A stretch of 64,000 nt of DNA from UBA6927 sp022447855 (GTDB lineage: Bacteria > Chloroflexota > Dehalococcoidia > Lucifugimonadales > UBA6927). A model generated the notes under the pieces. The model was given only the letters and a program-made list of their open reading frames with translations, did not search any database and had not been told where the DNA came from. Below, one piece after another: positions 52,306 to 61,352 of the stretch (positions are counted from its first letter, which is position 1; every line of letters starts with the position of its first letter). The stretch is taken from positions 109,946-173,945 of the forward strand of contig JAKUTX010000002.1 of the NCBI GenBank assembly GCA_022447855.1. The letters run 5' to 3'. The position numbers were made by a program, and so were the translations under genes.

Positions 52306-53181
52306 ATGGGGATTCTTGATTTAGATTCCGATGTCTCATTGTTCGCAGGAGAATTTAGTAGTGGTTTTGATCATCCCGAAGGGCTGTGTTGGGCGCCTGA
52401 TGGATTTGTATATGCGGGTGGTGAAAATGGTCAGATCTATCGAGTAAATGTTAAAAATAGAGAATTTGAACAATATGCTTCAATTGAGGGGCGGTTTGTA
52501 GGGGGATTGGCGGCAGATGCTGATTCGAACATATATGCATGTGCGGGTGGTAAAGACGGTGTGGGAATAGTCAAAGTGGATAAAAACGGGAATGTCTCAA
52601 CTTACTCTGTTGGAAATAGTGACGAGCCTATTACCGTGCCAAATTATCCAGTATTTGATTCTCATGGGAATTTATATGTTTCAGATTCTGGTGGCTGGAA
52701 AGAAGATACTGGAAAAATCTATAAAATTTACCCTGGTGGTATTGGGGAAGTTTGGGATCGATCTTTGAACACGTTTCCAAATGGATTGGCTCTCAATCAA
52801 GATGGAGATTTTTTATATGTAGTCATGAGTTTAAACTCTCCGAGGATTTCTAGAATTCCTATAAATAGTGATGGAAGCCCAGGCCAGTCGGAAACGATTG
52901 TGGAACTTCCTAAAAATGTCCCAGATGGTTTAGCCTTTGATAACCTGGGCAATCTATATATTTCTTGTTATCGTCCAGATATAGTTTATGTGCTGAGTCA
53001 TGATGGAAAATTAGATGTCCTGGCAGAGGATTTTGAGGGAACTTTAATGGCTGCACCAACAAATCTAGCATTTTGCGGTGAAAATTTAAGACTTTTGCTT
53101 GGAGCAAATCTTGGTCGTTGGCACTTGACGCAATATAATGTTAGTTCTCAAGGTGCACCTTTAAATTATCCCGTTTTATAG
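52306..53181 (+). CDS. SMP-30/gluconolactonase-like beta-propeller protein
   Basis: A 291-residue six-bladed propeller of the SMP-30/lactonase class. It has HPEGLCWAPDGFVYAGG in blade 1, GRFVGGLAADADSNIYACA, YPVFDSHGNLYVSDSG, FPNGLALNQDGDFLYV and VPDGLAFDNLGNLYISCY, which follow the usual repeat pattern and keep the conserved Asn/Asp of the metal site. It may hydrolyse sugar lactones. The start is ATG 52306 with AAAGGAGG. It overlaps the FGE gene by 6 bp end to end (convergent). Confidence 0.8.
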   Translation: MGILDLDSDVSLFAGEFSSGFDHPEGLCWAPDGFVYAGGENGQIYRVNVKNREFEQYASIEGRFVGGLAADADSNIYACAGGKDGVGIVKVDKNGNVSTYSVGNSDEPITVPNYPVFDSHGNLYVSDSGGWKEDTGKIYKIYPGGIGEVWDRSLNTFPNGLALNQDGDFLYVVMSLNSPRISRIPINSDGSPGQSETIVELPKNVPDGLAFDNLGNLYISCYRPDIVYVLSHDGKLDVLAEDFEGTLMAAPTNLAFCGENLRLLLGANLGRWHLTQYNVSSQGAPLNYPVL

Positions 53182-54144
53182 GGTTTTGGCACATCTGAAT
53201 CCCATATTACCAGTAGAGCTATCAGGGGTGTTTGAACTTCTTGCAGCGACACGATATCTATTGCAGTAGGATGAATGACATAAATATGATCCTCCTCGGA
53301 TCACTTTAGATTCTCCAGATTCAGGCCCTTGAGGATTTCTGATTAAACTTAGATGATTTTCTTTTTGGTGGAATGTGTTGCTATACCAATCTTTAGTCCA
53401 CTCCCATACATTTCCGCTCATGTTGTACAATCCAAAACCATTTTTTGGGAAAGATTTTGATGGAGCAGTTGCTACATATCCATCTTCGGCAGTATTTTGA
53501 ATTGGGAATTTGCCTTGCCAAATATTGCACATATGTTTATTTTGTGGATTCAGTTCGTTTCCCCAAGTGTAACGATTTTGTATTAATCCTCCCCTTGCGG
53601 CTATTTCCCATTCGGCTTCGGTTGGTAGGCGTTTTTTCGCCCATTTGCAATATTCTATAGAGTCATTCCAGGAAATATGAACCACGGGATGATTCATGAT
53701 TTTTTCGAGATTTGAGCCAGGTCCATTTGGATGTTTCCAGTTTGCCTTCTCAATTGCTAGCCACCATTGAGTATTTGGTACAGATTTTGTTTTTGATGTG
53801 ATTGATTTTTTTGTGGCTAATCCAGCAAAAACGAATGACCATCCGAATTTTTCTGCTTCGGTTATATATCTAGTACGACGAACAAATTTGGAAAATTGTT
53901 GGTTAGTTACAGCACAAGGATCAATTAGAAACGGATCGACATGTACTTCTCTTACTGGACCTTCTCCATCAGACTTAAAAGAGTCATTATCTTCTGATCC
54001 CATAAGGAATTTCCCGCCAGAGATTTTTATCATATCTCCTTTTGGAGATGGATCTAAATGGGTTGTGTGATTTTCTGAAGGGTTTTTGATTGAGCTTCTA
54101 CGGGATGGTACGCAGCAACTGTCTATATGGAAATTTGTAGGCAT
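53176..54144 (-). CDS. Formylglycine-generating (sulfatase-modifying) enzyme
   Basis: A 322-residue FGE-sulfatase family protein. The copper-binding and catalytic Cys pair is intact in RGGSYLCHSSYCNRYR (Cys289 and Cys294), the region that distinguishes true formylglycine-generating enzymes from the many related proteins. Other markers are MGSEDND, RLPTEAEWE and NMSGNVWEWTKDW. It converts a sulfatase active-site Cys to formylglycine using oxygen. The long N-terminal segment with two adjacent Cys residues (10-11) precedes the domain. No sulfatase gene is in this window. ATG start at 54144, 39 bp after the gltD end. Confidence 0.85.
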   Translation of the reverse strand: MPTNFHIDSCCVPSRRSSIKNPSENHTTHLDPSPKGDMIKISGGKFLMGSEDNDSFKSDGEGPVREVHVDPFLIDPCAVTNQQFSKFVRRTRYITEAEKFGWSFVFAGLATKKSITSKTKSVPNTQWWLAIEKANWKHPNGPGSNLEKIMNHPVVHISWNDSIEYCKWAKKRLPTEAEWEIAARGGLIQNRYTWGNELNPQNKHMCNIWQGKFPIQNTAEDGYVATAPSKSFPKNGFGLYNMSGNVWEWTKDWYSNTFHQKENHLSLIRNPQGPESGESKVIRGGSYLCHSSYCNRYRVAARSSNTPDSSTGNMGFRCAKTL

Positions 54145-54183
54145 TTTTTCCCTAAGTCTAAAGTTTAATTATCAAAAATTTAA

Positions 54184-55632
54184 TTATTGAAGTACTGGTC
54201 GTATTTGTGTTTTACCCATTAAACTTAAGTCAATTTGGCGAGCAACTTCTCTTCCCTCAGCAAGTGCCCAAACGACCAATGATTGTCCTCTTGAGGAATC
54301 GCCCGCTGCGAAAACGTTCGGTATATTAGTCGATTTATTGTCGTTAGTTAAAATATTTCCACGAGGATCTAATTCTAGTCCAAGTTGGCTTACAATCCCT
54401 TCATGTTGAGGATGAACGAATCCCATTGCAAGGAGCACTAAATCAACGTCCATTTCAAATTCACTTTCATTAATCGGAGACATTTGTGGGCGGCCACTTT
54501 CATCAGGTGGGCCCCAAGAAACCTTTTGAGCATACATTTTCTCAACTTTATTATTTCCCGTAAATTTGGAGGTCAGGATGTCGTAACCTCGTTCGCCTCC
54601 TTCTTCTTGAGATGTGGAGGTTCTTAGAATTAGCGGCCATTCTGGCCAAGGATTAGAAGAAGTCCTAGTTTCAGGAGGTTCAGAAACTAGTTCATATTGG
54701 TATACAATTTCGGCACCTTGACGAATTGCTGTACCCAAACAATCAGAGCCCGTGTCTCCCCCTCCCAAAATCAACACTCTTTTCCCTTCTGCATTGATAC
54801 GGTTTGAAGAGGAAAAAATTTGCCCAGAATTTACTCGATTCTGTTGAGTTAAAAACTCCATAGCGAAATGAACTCCAGGGAGTTCTCTTCCGGGAATGTT
54901 TAAATCTCTTGGGATTGTAGATCCAATTGTCAATAAAACGGCGTCATAATTATCCAATAGTTCGGAGCCTGAGATATCATTCCCAACATCCGTGCTAGTT
55001 TTGAAAATTATTCCCTCTGATTCCATTTGTTTAATACGTCTTTCGATAACAGACTTCTCCATTTTGAAATCAGGAATTCCCAGCCTTAAAAGGCCACCAA
55101 TATATTCAGATCTTTCAAGCACTGTAATTGAATGACCTGCGCGATTCAATTGTTGAGCGGCAGCTAGCCCAGAGGGTCCAGATCCGACGATTGCGATTTT
55201 TTTACCGGTTCGTATCTGTGGTGGCGAGGGCTCAATCCACCCTTCCTCCCAACCTTTGTCCACAATAGCTTTTTCTATGTATTCAATTGTCACAGGATCT
55301 TGGTTAATATTTAAAACACAAGATGATTCACATGGAGCCGGACATAATCTTCCAGTAAATTCTGGAAAATTATTCGTAGAATGAAGAATCGATAATGCTT
55401 CTTTCCATTCATTTCTATATACGGCGTCATTGAAATCGGGGATTAAATTTCCGAGAGGACAACCTGAATGACAGAATGGGACTGCACAGTTCATACATCG
55501 CGCCCCTTGGTTCTGAGAATCTTCTAGGGTCCAATTGCCATAAAACTCTTTGAAGTGAGAAGTTCGGTTGTTTGGATTTTCCCTAGGGGGATTAACCCTA
55601 TTAAATTCTTTGAATCCAGTTGGCTTTCCCAT
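54184..55632 (-). CDS. gltD: Glutamate synthase small subunit
   Basis: A 482-residue GltD, with the N-terminal Fe-S cluster motif C-x2-C-x4-C-x3-C (MNCAVPFCHSGCPLGN), FAD-binding AIVGSGPSGLAAAQQL and NADPH-binding VLILGGGDTGSDCLG, ending with NVFAAGDSSRGQSLVVWAL. It takes electrons from NADPH and passes them to GltB. The start is ATG 55632 with AAAGG upstream; the longer frame into gltB is rejected. It begins 1 bp after gltB. Confidence 0.95.
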   Translation of the reverse strand: MGKPTGFKEFNRVNPPRENPNNRTSHFKEFYGNWTLEDSQNQGARCMNCAVPFCHSGCPLGNLIPDFNDAVYRNEWKEALSILHSTNNFPEFTGRLCPAPCESSCVLNINQDPVTIEYIEKAIVDKGWEEGWIEPSPPQIRTGKKIAIVGSGPSGLAAAQQLNRAGHSITVLERSEYIGGLLRLGIPDFKMEKSVIERRIKQMESEGIIFKTSTDVGNDISGSELLDNYDAVLLTIGSTIPRDLNIPGRELPGVHFAMEFLTQQNRVNSGQIFSSSNRINAEGKRVLILGGGDTGSDCLGTAIRQGAEIVYQYELVSEPPETRTSSNPWPEWPLILRTSTSQEEGGERGYDILTSKFTGNNKVEKMYAQKVSWGPPDESGRPQMSPINESEFEMDVDLVLLAMGFVHPQHEGIVSQLGLELDPRGNILTNDNKSTNIPNVFAAGDSSRGQSLVVWALAEGREVARQIDLSLMGKTQIRPVLQ

Positions 55633-55633
55633 A

Positions 55634-58600
55634 TTAACCTTTCTCTGCGAGGGCTCTTTCTTCAAGCACGCGTTTATAATCATTAGGCATTACCTTGACG
55701 AATTTCTTCAACAATTCATCCCATCCATCTAATATGCGTTTGGCATTAGCACTTTTAGTAGATTCATAGTGTTCGCTGATGAGATGATATAGTGATTCAA
55801 CGTCTTTGTCTTCAATGACAGGTTCAAGGGATACCATTCCTGTGTTGCACATTTTAGGGAAAATTCCATTTTCGTCAAAAATAAATGCTTCACCACCACT
55901 CATTCCTGCTGCAAAATTTCGACCTGTTGGACCTAACACAACAACTTTACCTCGAGTCATGTATTCGCATCCATGATCACCCAGTCCTTCGACTACAGTT
56001 TCTGCTCCACTGTTTCTTACAGCGAAGCGTTCCCCCGCGATTCCACGGATGAAAACTTTCCCTCCGGTGGCTCCATATAGGACAACATTCCCTACCAATA
56101 TATTTTCCTCTGGAATAAATGAAGAATTAGCAGGTGGCTGAATGATTACTTTTCCTCCAGATAAACCTTTACAAAAATAATCATTGGCGTCGCCGTTTAC
56201 ATTTAGACTTACACCTTTTGCAAGAAATGCGGCGAAACTTTGACCGGTTGATCCATTAAAAGTAATTTTTATTGTATCGTCAGGCAATCCTTCTTCACCA
56301 TATTTTTTTGAAATGTCATAACTTAAAGTAGTACCTACTGTACGATTTCCATTATTTATGTCCATTTCAAGAGAAATCGGTGTTTTAGTTGCTATTGATT
56401 CTTTGCATTTCTCTCTTAGTACAACATCGAGAGATTTTTCAAGTCCATGATCTTGAGTTTGGTTGCAATACCTCAGAACTGAATCTGGCACTTTGGGCAT
56501 ATGTAATAGGCTGGAGAAATCAATATTTTTTGCTTTCCAATGGTCGATTACTTTAGCTCCATCAAGCCTGTCAACTCTTCCGACCATTTCATTTATTGTT
56601 CGGAATCCTAATTTAGCCATGATTTGACGTAGATCTTCAGCTATAAAGAAGAAATAATTGATTAGATTTTCAGGCTCTCCCGCGAATTGTGCACGCAATT
56701 CAGGATCTTGTGTTGCGATTCCAACGGAGCAAGTATTAAGGTGGCATTTTCTTAGCATAATGCATCCCATAGTTATCAAAGGTGCAGTTGCAAATCCAAA
56801 TTCTTCTGCCCCTAATAGGCAGGCGACTGCCACATCACGCCCAGTTTTAAGTTGTCCGTCAGTCTGAACTACTATTCTGCTTCGTAGATCGTTTAAAACT
56901 AATACCTGTTGTGTTTCAGCTAGACCTAATTCCCAAGGGAGTCCAGCATTTTTGATGGAAGATTCAGGAGATGCTCCTGTTCCTCCACTGTCTCCACTAA
57001 TGAGTACAACGTCTCCGTGCCCCTTAGATACGCCTGCAGCGATAGTCCCAACTCCTGCCTCGGATACTAGTTTTACGTGAATCCTAGCTTCTGGATTGGA
57101 GTTTTTGAGATCATGAATGAGTTGGGCTAAATCTTCAATTGAGTATATGTCATGGTGTGGAGGAGGGGAGATTAGCTCTACACCTGGTGTAGAATTTCTT
57201 ACCCACCCAATATATTCATCAACCTTATGCCCAGGCAATTGTCCGCCTTCTCCCGGTTTTGAACCTTGAGCCATCTTGATTTGAAGATCTTGAGCATTTG
57301 CTAAATAGTTTGTGGTAACGCCAAATCGCCCTGAAGCAACTTGTTTAATAGCACTATTTCTCGAATCACCATTCGCATCCGGATTATATCTGTTCCAATC
57401 TTCTCCGCCTTCACCGGTATTTGATCGAGCATGAATTCTATTCATTGCGATTCCCATAGTTTCATGAGCTTCTCTACTAATAGACCCTAATGAAACTGCT
57501 CCAGTAGCAAACCGTTTAACAATCTCAGAAGCTGGCTCAACTTCATCAATGGGAAGGGGGTCATTTTGAAATTTAAATTCCAAAAGTCCACGAATAGTTG
57601 ATAATTGACGATTCAATGTATTTGATGAAGAAGCAAATTTTTCGTAAGAATCCCAATTATTCGATTTCGTTGCGTGTTGCAGGTTGGCAATTGTTTCGGG
57701 ATTCCACATATGATATTCACCATCTCTACGCCATTGGTATAAACCACCTGCAGTTAGATCCAAACTATTAGTAATGTTTTGTTCGCTAAATGCCATTTGG
57801 TGACGTGACAGCACATCTGCTTCAACTGTCTCGATTGTGATTCCTCCAATACGAGATGGAGTCCAAGTAAAATATTTTTCTACAAATGATTGATTTAATC
57901 CCAAAGCTTCATATATTTGAGCACCCCTATAACTTTGTATAGTAGAAATTCCCATTTTGGACATTACTTTCAAAATACCTTTTTCCGATGCTTTGAAATA
58001 ATTCTTTTCAGCAGCTTCAAAAGTTAAAGCATCAGTATCCGAGGAATTATCTTTAACTATCTTTGCTATAGTGTCCAACGCTAAATAAGGATTAATTGCG
58101 CCAGCACCATAACTTATTAAAGCTGTAAAATGTGATACTTCCCGGGGCTCTCCAGACTCCAATACTATTCCAACTTTATTACGTAAGCCTTGTCTGATTA
58201 AATGATGGTGTACACCTGAAACAGCTAAAAGGCTGGGAATAGGAACGTGAGTTTCGTCGACACCTCTATCAGACAAAACAATAATCGTTTTACCTTGATT
58301 AACAGCTTTAGTAGTTTCCTCAAAGATTTTTTCCAATGTAGATTCAAGAGATCCAATATTTGGTTTGAAAAGTGTGCTAATTGTTTGGCATGCAAGTGAA
58401 TCAGAATTGAGTTCAGAAATTTGAGCTAATTCTTGGTTAGAGATTATAGGACTGGGCAGCCTAAGTTGTTTACAATGATCTTCAGTCTCATCGAACAAAT
58501 TTTGTTCAGTCCCTATAGTAGCTGATAATGAAGTGATTAATTCTTCTCTAATGGCATCTAATGGAGGATTACTGACTTGTGCAAAAAGTTGCTTGAAATA

Positions 58601-60175
58601 GTTGAATAATAAACTTGATTCATTAGATAAAACTGCTAAAGGAGTGTCGTTTCCCATTGACCCGGTAGGTTCGTATGCTGTTCGAGCCATAGGCTCTAGA
58701 GTGATTCGCAGATCTTCTTGAGTGTATCCGAATGCACGTTGAAGCGGCAGCAATCCATTCAGATCATGATCATTAAAGTTCGAAGGTTGAGGGAGATCAG
58801 TTATTGAAATTCTGTTGTCATCAAGCCATTTCGTGTAAGGTTTTTGGGTTGAGAGAGTGGATTTTAATTCATCATCATCAATTAATCTTCCTTTTGAAGT
58901 GTCTAATAAGAACATTTTCCCTGGTCGGATTCTCTCTTTGATTAAAACTTTTTCAGGGGGAACATTTATTACCCCTGCTTCTGAAGACATTACTAGAAGA
59001 TCATCGGTAGTGATTAAATATCTGCATGGTCTTAATCCATTTCTATCTAGTACGCCACAAACTTGGTTGCCGTCTGTGCCAATCATCAATGCAGGGCCAT
59101 CCCAAGGTTCCATTAATGACGAGTGATATTCATAGAAACTTTTTTTGTCTTTGTCCATAACTAAATGTTCACCCCATGCTTCTGGGATCATCATCATTAA
59201 TGAATGGGGCAAAGATCTGCCTGTAGCCAATAGAAGTTCAAGTGCGTTGTCAAATGAAGCGGTGTCACTTTGGATTTCATTTGGGATGATTGGGAGGAGG
59301 TGTTTAATGGATTCTCCTAATTCTTTACTTTTGAATGATGATTGGCGAGCATTCATCCAGTTAATATTTCCACGCATAGTGTTAATCTCGCCATTATGGA
59401 TTACGTGCCTATAAGGATGTGCAAGTTTCCAAGTTCCAAGTGTATTGGTGCTAAATCTTGAATGTACCATAGCAAAGGAGGAAGTCATCAAAGAATTATT
59501 TAAATCAGGATAAAAATGTTCAACTTGCGATGATGTGATTAATCCTTTGTAAACAATTTTATTGGATGATAGTGTACAAACATAGAAATCTTCTTTTCCT
59601 ACTAAGCTTGATGACTCAATGGATTTTTCAATTTGCCTACGAGTAACGTAAAGTTTCAATTCAAGATTTGAATTTTCTGGATTAGATTTGTCAATCGCAA
59701 CAAAGATTTGTCTAATTACAGGCATTACTGAACGTGACAAAACTCCAATAGAATCCGGATTTACTGGGACATCTCTCCATCCTAATGTAACTAACCCATT
59801 TTCATGAACCAAATTTTCAATAATAGTTTCTATTTTAGTTCTTGAATCAATATCTTGAGGAAGAAATATCATGCCTACAGCATAAGATCCTTTATTGGGT
59901 AGATTAAAATTTAATCCTTTTATTTGGTCAAGAAAAAATTCATGCGGCATCTGAATTAGTATGCCTGCACCATCTCCAGTTTCTGGATCGGCTCCTATGG
60001 CTCCTCTGTGCTCTAAGCTGCAAAGATTTTCTAATCCAAGTTTGATTATTGAGTGTGATGCAATTCCCTTGATGTTGGCAACCATACCAACACCGCAGGC
60101 GTCGTGTTCAAATCTTGGGTCGTAAAGACCTTGCTTTTTTAGTTGAGGTAAATAATTTGATTTATATTTATTCAT
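55634..60175 (-). CDS. gltB: Glutamate synthase large subunit
   Basis: A 1513-residue GltB. The N-terminal glutaminase domain has its Cys nucleophile at residue 27 after a short propeptide (HDACGVG). The FMN-binding domain carries KLVSEAGVGTIAAGVSKG and ISGDSGGTGASPESS, and the Fe-S cluster follows in CIMLRKCHLNTCSVG. The C-terminal beta-helix shows repeated G-x-x-x-G-x-x-G-x-x-x-V segments. It makes two glutamates from glutamine and 2-oxoglutarate. Its length is standard and no break is visible. Confidence 0.97.
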   Translation of the reverse strand: MNKYKSNYLPQLKKQGLYDPRFEHDACGVGMVANIKGIASHSIIKLGLENLCSLEHRGAIGADPETGDGAGILIQMPHEFFLDQIKGLNFNLPNKGSYAVGMIFLPQDIDSRTKIETIIENLVHENGLVTLGWRDVPVNPDSIGVLSRSVMPVIRQIFVAIDKSNPENSNLELKLYVTRRQIEKSIESSSLVGKEDFYVCTLSSNKIVYKGLITSSQVEHFYPDLNNSLMTSSFAMVHSRFSTNTLGTWKLAHPYRHVIHNGEINTMRGNINWMNARQSSFKSKELGESIKHLLPIIPNEIQSDTASFDNALELLLATGRSLPHSLMMMIPEAWGEHLVMDKDKKSFYEYHSSLMEPWDGPALMIGTDGNQVCGVLDRNGLRPCRYLITTDDLLVMSSEAGVINVPPEKVLIKERIRPGKMFLLDTSKGRLIDDDELKSTLSTQKPYTKWLDDNRISITDLPQPSNFNDHDLNGLLPLQRAFGYTQEDLRITLEPMARTAYEPTGSMGNDTPLAVLSNESSLLFNYFKQLFAQVSNPPLDAIREELITSLSATIGTEQNLFDETEDHCKQLRLPSPIISNQELAQISELNSDSLACQTISTLFKPNIGSLESTLEKIFEETTKAVNQGKTIIVLSDRGVDETHVPIPSLLAVSGVHHHLIRQGLRNKVGIVLESGEPREVSHFTALISYGAGAINPYLALDTIAKIVKDNSSDTDALTFEAAEKNYFKASEKGILKVMSKMGISTIQSYRGAQIYEALGLNQSFVEKYFTWTPSRIGGITIETVEADVLSRHQMAFSEQNITNSLDLTAGGLYQWRRDGEYHMWNPETIANLQHATKSNNWDSYEKFASSSNTLNRQLSTIRGLLEFKFQNDPLPIDEVEPASEIVKRFATGAVSLGSISREAHETMGIAMNRIHARSNTGEGGEDWNRYNPDANGDSRNSAIKQVASGRFGVTTNYLANAQDLQIKMAQGSKPGEGGQLPGHKVDEYIGWVRNSTPGVELISPPPHHDIYSIEDLAQLIHDLKNSNPEARIHVKLVSEAGVGTIAAGVSKGHGDVVLISGDSGGTGASPESSIKNAGLPWELGLAETQQVLVLNDLRSRIVVQTDGQLKTGRDVAVACLLGAEEFGFATAPLITMGCIMLRKCHLNTCSVGIATQDPELRAQFAGEPENLINYFFFIAEDLRQIMAKLGFRTINEMVGRVDRLDGAKVIDHWKAKNIDFSSLLHMPKVPDSVLRYCNQTQDHGLEKSLDVVLREKCKESIATKTPISLEMDINNGNRTVGTTLSYDISKKYGEEGLPDDTIKITFNGSTGQSFAAFLAKGVSLNVNGDANDYFCKGLSGGKVIIQPPANSSFIPEENILVGNVVLYGATGGKVFIRGIAGERFAVRNSGAETVVEGLGDHGCEYMTRGKVVVLGPTGRNFAAGMSGGEAFIFDENGIFPKMCNTGMVSLEPVIEDKDVESLYHLISEHYESTKSANAKRILDGWDELLKKFVKVMPNDYKRVLEERALAEKG

Positions 60176-60230
60176 AAAAGAGTAGATTAGTCAGTTTATT
60201 TGTGCGTTAAGCCCTATATCACGGAGATTA

Positions 60231-60259
60231 AGTTTATCATTTCGTTATGAAAACGTCAA
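60231..60259 (-). promoter_or_regulatory. Promoter of gltBD
   Basis: On the minus strand TTGACG (60259-60254), a 17-bp spacer and TAAACT (60236-60231), 55 bp before the gltB ATG. The match is good in both boxes and the spacing is optimal. Confidence 0.6.
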
Positions 60260-60267
60260 TTATTCTC

Positions 60268-60287
60268 ATGTGAATTAAAAATCACAT
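60268..60287. terminator. Weak hairpin after the NHL gene
   Basis: ATGTGA and TCACAT flank an 8-nt loop just downstream of the NHL stop, upstream of the gltBD promoter. No T-tract follows on either strand, so a Rho-independent terminator is only a possibility; it might be a binding site for a regulator of gltB. Confidence 0.3.
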
Positions 60288-60293
60288 CCTAAT

Positions 60294-61325
60294 TTACTTT
60301 AGATTATTAGGTTTGTAGATTTGAATTCGATGTCGTGAAGATTCTGTAACATATAGTTTGCCTTCTGAATCTAGATTTACTGACGTAGGACTCCAAAAGT
60401 ATTCTTCTGTTTGTGAAGATATCAAGTAAGGGGAATTTAAGTGTGATGGCAAATCAGGTTTTAGATTAGAAATAGCTCTAGTCCTTTTTTCATCAAGATT
60501 AGCTTCTAGGAATTCATTAGCCCATTTTGATAAAGTTGCTTCCCCCCGTAGTGTTTGGATGTGAGATCCATGTTCAGAGAGTATTTGAACTCTTTCATTG
60601 CCCCAATCAGAAACATATACATTATTTTGATTGTCAACAGTTACACCGGAAGGACGATAGAATTGCCCTTCCTCGTTACCAGATTCTCCAAATGACAAAA
60701 TAAATTTTCCGTCCATTGTGAATTTTTGAATTCGGTCATTTCTCCAATCAGCAACCCAGATATGATTGTCAGGAGAAATATGTATTCCCCAAGGCATGTT
60801 TAGTTGGCCATAACCGTTCCCAAATGTCCCGAATGTTGCCAAAAATTCGCCATGAGGGTTGAACTTTTGAATTCGATGGTTGTTTTGATCGGTGATGAAA
60901 ATATTATCTGAGGAGTCGATTGCAATGCCTCCTGGACCATTTAATTGACCCGGATCAGAACCCGTAGATCCCCATTGTGTTAGGAATTCTCCATTTTCTG
61001 ACCAAACAATGATTTTGTTTAGTTCTTCATCGGTTAGGAAAACATTGCCTTGGCTGTTGATTGCAATGCCAGTACCTCTGAGAAATTCTCCTGGTGAATT
61101 TCCATTTTTAGAAAATTCAAATAGATATTCTTCATCTAAATTACAAACTCCAATACGATTAAGCTGTGGCTTGCCGCGATTAAGCACATATATGCGGTCT
61201 GTACGATGATTGATAGAGATGTCTACTGGAGCAGAAAACCCTCTTCCAACTGGTTGATTGGAAGTGACTCCAATTGTTTTGAAATAATGCACGTAATGCG
61301 ATATTTGGTTGCTTGGGGTAGTCAT
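60294..61325 (-). CDS. NHL-repeat beta-propeller protein
   Basis: A 343-residue protein with about six NHL repeats, for example GQLNGPGGIAIDSSDNIFIT, HRIQKFNPHGEFLATFG, GQLNMPWGIHIS, GQFYRPSGVTVDNQNNVYVS and NERVQILSEHG. No signal peptide is visible, so it should be cytoplasmic. NHL propellers bind proteins or small molecules. It is the last of three same-strand genes after DUF1501 and DUF1800, which suggests a shared role. Confidence 0.82.
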   Translation of the reverse strand: MTTPSNQISHYVHYFKTIGVTSNQPVGRGFSAPVDISINHRTDRIYVLNRGKPQLNRIGVCNLDEEYLFEFSKNGNSPGEFLRGTGIAINSQGNVFLTDEELNKIIVWSENGEFLTQWGSTGSDPGQLNGPGGIAIDSSDNIFITDQNNHRIQKFNPHGEFLATFGTFGNGYGQLNMPWGIHISPDNHIWVADWRNDRIQKFTMDGKFILSFGESGNEEGQFYRPSGVTVDNQNNVYVSDWGNERVQILSEHGSHIQTLRGEATLSKWANEFLEANLDEKRTRAISNLKPDLPSHLNSPYLISSQTEEYFWSPTSVNLDSEGKLYVTESSRHRIQIYKPNNLK

Positions 61326-61352
61326 TTTTTTATTAATGATAATACTTCGAAA

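Noticed and set aside
60268..60287. Rho-independent terminator for the NHL run
   Set aside because: The 6-bp stem is weak and no T-tract follows, so it is kept only as a low-confidence hairpin.
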